Source of the DNA: Saprospiraceae bacterium
GTDB lineage: Bacteria; Bacteroidota; Bacteroidia; Chitinophagales; Saprospiraceae
Direction of reading: 5' to 3'
Assembly: GCA_020849825.1 (NCBI GenBank)
Contig: JADZFP010000565.1
Span: 1-8,106, forward strand
DNA length: 8,106 bases
The notes under the pieces are model-generated. The model was not told the DNA's origin. It saw only the letters and a program-made list of their open reading frames with translations, and made no database searches. Of the stretch, positions 6,612 through 8,106 are shown in pieces; the stretch's first letter is position 1, and each line of letters opens with the position of its first letter. The position numbers and the translations under genes are program-made.

Positions 6612-6729
6612 AAGGGTTGTTTCTACTCTCGGCAGGCAGGGCCCGCCCTCATTCAGGTTCGATACGCGGTCAATGGGTTTCAAAAGAGCAGAAATAACCC
6701 TTTTATCAACCTCATAAATCTCATCAACC
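6585..6729. repeat. Long imperfect inverted repeat between small ORF and ligase
   Basis: The left arm (6585-6629) and right arm (6685-6729) are reverse complements at 40 of 45 positions, with a 55-base spacer (6630-6684). The longest unbroken core is 17 bases, left 6602-6618 (AGGTTGATAAAAGGGTT), paired with 6696-6712. In the minus-strand transcript two of the five mismatches become G-U pairs. Both arms are made of the same 9-bp units, and the diverged middle unit (GGTTTATTA left, GATTTATGA right) is shared, so the arms probably derive from one sequence. The spacer also holds a short GC-rich stem AGGG-CCCG-CCCT (6638-6649). The right arm begins 6 bases behind the small ORF stop codon. Possible roles include an operon-internal hairpin that stabilises, processes or attenuates the mRNA, or a miniature repeat element. 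Confidence 0.8.
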
Positions 6730-6735
6730 CCTTTT

Positions 6736-6849
6736 TCAAAAAATCAATACTTTCAAAAATATCCCCAAAAGGGTCAGAATAATACCGGCGTGCATCATGT
6801 TTTCAATGAAGCGCTGGTAATGGCTCAGTTCAATTTTCGGTTCTTTCAT
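6736..6849 (-). CDS. 37-residue single-span membrane protein (unrecognised small ORF)
   Basis: ATG at 6849 opens a 38-codon frame ending with TGA at 6736-6738; a TAG lies in frame just upstream, so the start is fixed. The protein begins with a charged, amphipathic stretch MKEPKIELSHYQRFIENMMH (1-20). It then has one hydrophobic helix, AGIILTLLGIFLKVLIF (21-37), with a single Lys (33) and no residues after it. It lies on the coding strand of the polysaccharide genes, 23 bases behind the glycosyltransferase stop and before the ligase, and is preceded by an A/T-rich leader of the kind seen before other starts here. I do not recognise a family. Its composition (hydrophilic head, clean helix, stop directly after) looks like a real small membrane protein, perhaps an accessory subunit of the neighbouring membrane enzyme. 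Chance occurrence is the alternative. Confidence 0.6.
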   Translation of the reverse strand: MKEPKIELSHYQRFIENMMHAGIILTLLGIFLKVLIF

Positions 6850-6872
6850 ATACTATAAAATTCATTATTTTT

Positions 6873-8081
6873 CTATTCACCATTCATCATTCCCACAAGT
6901 TCTCTTATCCGCGCTTCCCAGGTATTCTCCTGCGCCACGGCGTTGCGTTGCTGTACGCGTTCCGGGGTATTTTCCCGGATAGCCGTGTCGATCAGCCGGC
7001 TGAAATCGGCGGCGGTTTCGGCGAGGTAGATAACGGGAGCAAAGCTGCGAATATCTTCGGAAAAAGCGGTAGAAACCACGGGTTTGCCGGCGGCGAGGTA
7101 TTCGTTGATTTTTAGCGGGTAAATGCTGCGTGTGAGGGTGTTGCAGCGGAAGGGGATCAGCGCCACGTCCATGTGCTGGAGCAGGGGCGGGAGTTCGTGC
7201 AATACGCGTGGGCCGGCAAAGATCACGTTCGGCAGGCGGTCGAGGCCGATGGCGGCGGGTTCGGGGCTATTGACCGGCCCGACGAGCAGGAAGGTCTTTT
7301 CGGGGTGCGCCAGTGCGGTTTCGCGCAGCAGAGGGTAATCGATGCGCAGTTCGTCGAGGTTGCCGATAAAACCGACCACGGGGCCCGGGCGCCCTTCCAG
7401 TTCGGCGGGTTTGGGAAACGATTCGTGCATCACACGCTCGAAGACACGGTTGTCGGCGGCATTGAAATAGGTGCGGATGCGGCGGGCGTGGGCTTGTTTG
7501 AGCCGCAACAGGTTGGTGGAGGTAACGAGTGTGAGCCCGGCTTTGGCGACGGCTTCATTTTCCAGCCGGGCGCCGTGACGGGCCGTGTATTCGTTTTGCG
7601 TGATGTCGTCGATGCAGTGGTAGATCGAGCAGCGGGCGCCGAATTCGGGCGGGAGCCAGCCGGCGAAGAACGGATCGTAACAATTGATAAACACAAAGTC
7701 GCCGACCGCGTGATCGCGCAACAAACGCCGGATGCAACGGAGCACAATGCGGTTGTTGAGGCGCTGAAAAAAATCGTAGACGGGGCCCGGTGGCAGCCAG
7801 TTGATGGGCAGGGTGAGGGGCGGAGTGGCGGCCAGAAAATTGTGCGGAATGCTGTCCAGCGCTTCATAACAGCGCCGCCCGAACAGGATTTTCGGCAGGC
7901 GGCGGCGCAAAGCGGGGTCGCGGGCGAGCCAGCCTTTCAGGGCGTCTTTCCAGGAGTAGGGGTGGTTGACGTACCAGACCCGGTGTGTCTTTGCCATCTC
8001 CCGGGCCATGCTCAGCGAGATGGAGGAGTAGGGGTTGTCGGTGCGGAAGAGGGAGAAGAAGAGGAAGTCGGCTATCGGCAT
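6873..8081 (-). CDS. GT4-like glycosyltransferase (TuaH-like, GT-B fold)
   Basis: This 402-residue cytoplasmic glycosyltransferase would add a sugar from a nucleotide donor to a lipid-linked glycan. The N-terminal Rossmann half starts ADFLFFSLFRTDNPYSSISL (4-23), which holds the acceptor-side loop, and includes FVFINCYDPFFAGWLP (129-144). The linker region SIYHCIDDITQNEY (152-165) is like that of TuaH-type enzymes. The C-terminal half begins VVGFIGNLDELRIDYPLL (235-252) and contains FLLVGPV (264-270). The donor-binding segment SIYPLKINEYLAAGKPVVST (319-338) corresponds to the GT4 E-x7-E region. The C-terminal helix ends at residue 402. ATG 8081 fits the usual family start, but the frame is still open for the last 25 bases of the window, so an upstream start cannot be excluded. 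It is probably the first visible gene of the polysaccharide operon, with more members likely to the right. Donor and acceptor sugars are unknown. Confidence 0.9.
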   Translation of the reverse strand: MPIADFLFFSLFRTDNPYSSISLSMAREMAKTHRVWYVNHPYSWKDALKGWLARDPALRRRLPKILFGRRCYEALDSIPHNFLAATPPLTLPINWLPPGPVYDFFQRLNNRIVLRCIRRLLRDHAVGDFVFINCYDPFFAGWLPPEFGARCSIYHCIDDITQNEYTARHGARLENEAVAKAGLTLVTSTNLLRLKQAHARRIRTYFNAADNRVFERVMHESFPKPAELEGRPGPVVGFIGNLDELRIDYPLLRETALAHPEKTFLLVGPVNSPEPAAIGLDRLPNVIFAGPRVLHELPPLLQHMDVALIPFRCNTLTRSIYPLKINEYLAAGKPVVSTAFSEDIRSFAPVIYLAETAADFSRLIDTAIRENTPERVQQRNAVAQENTWEARIRELVGMMNGE

Positions 8082-8106
8082 ATCGATGGGAGCACCTTTG
8101 CGCGCT

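Noticed and set aside
6690..6697. TATTTCTG on the minus strand as an internal promoter for the ligase gene
   Set aside because: It has one mismatch to TAnnTTTG, no TTTG at proper spacing, and lies inside the inverted repeat arm.
8093..8100. CACCTTTG on the plus strand as a promoter -7 element reading out of the window
   Set aside because: The first T of TAnnTTTG is missing, and the glycosyltransferase frame is still open here, so it may be coding.

Overview
The window looks like a piece of a fairly GC-rich Bacteroidota chromosome, possibly from the Saprospiria/Cytophagia/Chitinophagia side; the rank below phylum is a guess. Three things support this. Start codons lack clear Shine-Dalgarno sequences and are preceded by A/T-rich leaders. 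One good Bacteroidota-type -7 element (TAnnTTTG) lies before the OmpH/Skp gene. The gene families present (short OmpH/Skp-like protein, half-size TolC-like protein, O-antigen-ligase-like protein with a TuaH-like glycosyltransferase) suit that phylum.

Layout from left to right. Positions 1-565 (minus) hold the N-terminal 188 residues of a multi-pass membrane protein resembling GT-C/GT39-type glycosyltransferases; it runs off the left edge. A 197-base divergent intergenic region follows. Positions 763-2067 (plus) encode a CNNM/CBS/CorC-HlyC ion-transport protein. It converges, with only 2 bases between stop codons, on an EamA/DMT-family permease (2070-2984, minus). Next on the minus strand are a GNAT acetyltransferase with a TTG start (3078-3581) and an OmpH/Skp-like protein (3588-4187) with its own predicted promoter. 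The acetyltransferase lies in the same reading frame as the OmpH gene, directly behind its stop codon.

The right half is a minus-strand polysaccharide gene set, read from right to left. It starts with a GT4-like glycosyltransferase (6873-8081), then a 37-residue single-span membrane protein (6736-6849) too short for ordinary gene calling. After these come an O-antigen ligase/polymerase-like membrane protein (5051-6556) and a half-length TolC-like outer-membrane protein with a signal peptide (4323-5030). Gaps are 23 bases (GT to small ORF), 179 bases (small ORF to ligase) and 20 bases (ligase to TolC-like). The most plausible joint role is assembly, polymerisation or ligation, and export of a surface or extracellular polysaccharide; this is inferred from the families and their adjacency.

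The 179-base gap before the ligase is the most structured non-coding DNA here. It holds five tandem 9-bp units ending 10 bases before the ligase start codon, and a 45-nt imperfect inverted repeat (40/45 matches, 55-nt spacer) that fills almost all the space between the small ORF and the ligase. No tRNA, rRNA, CRISPR array, transposase or phage gene was seen.
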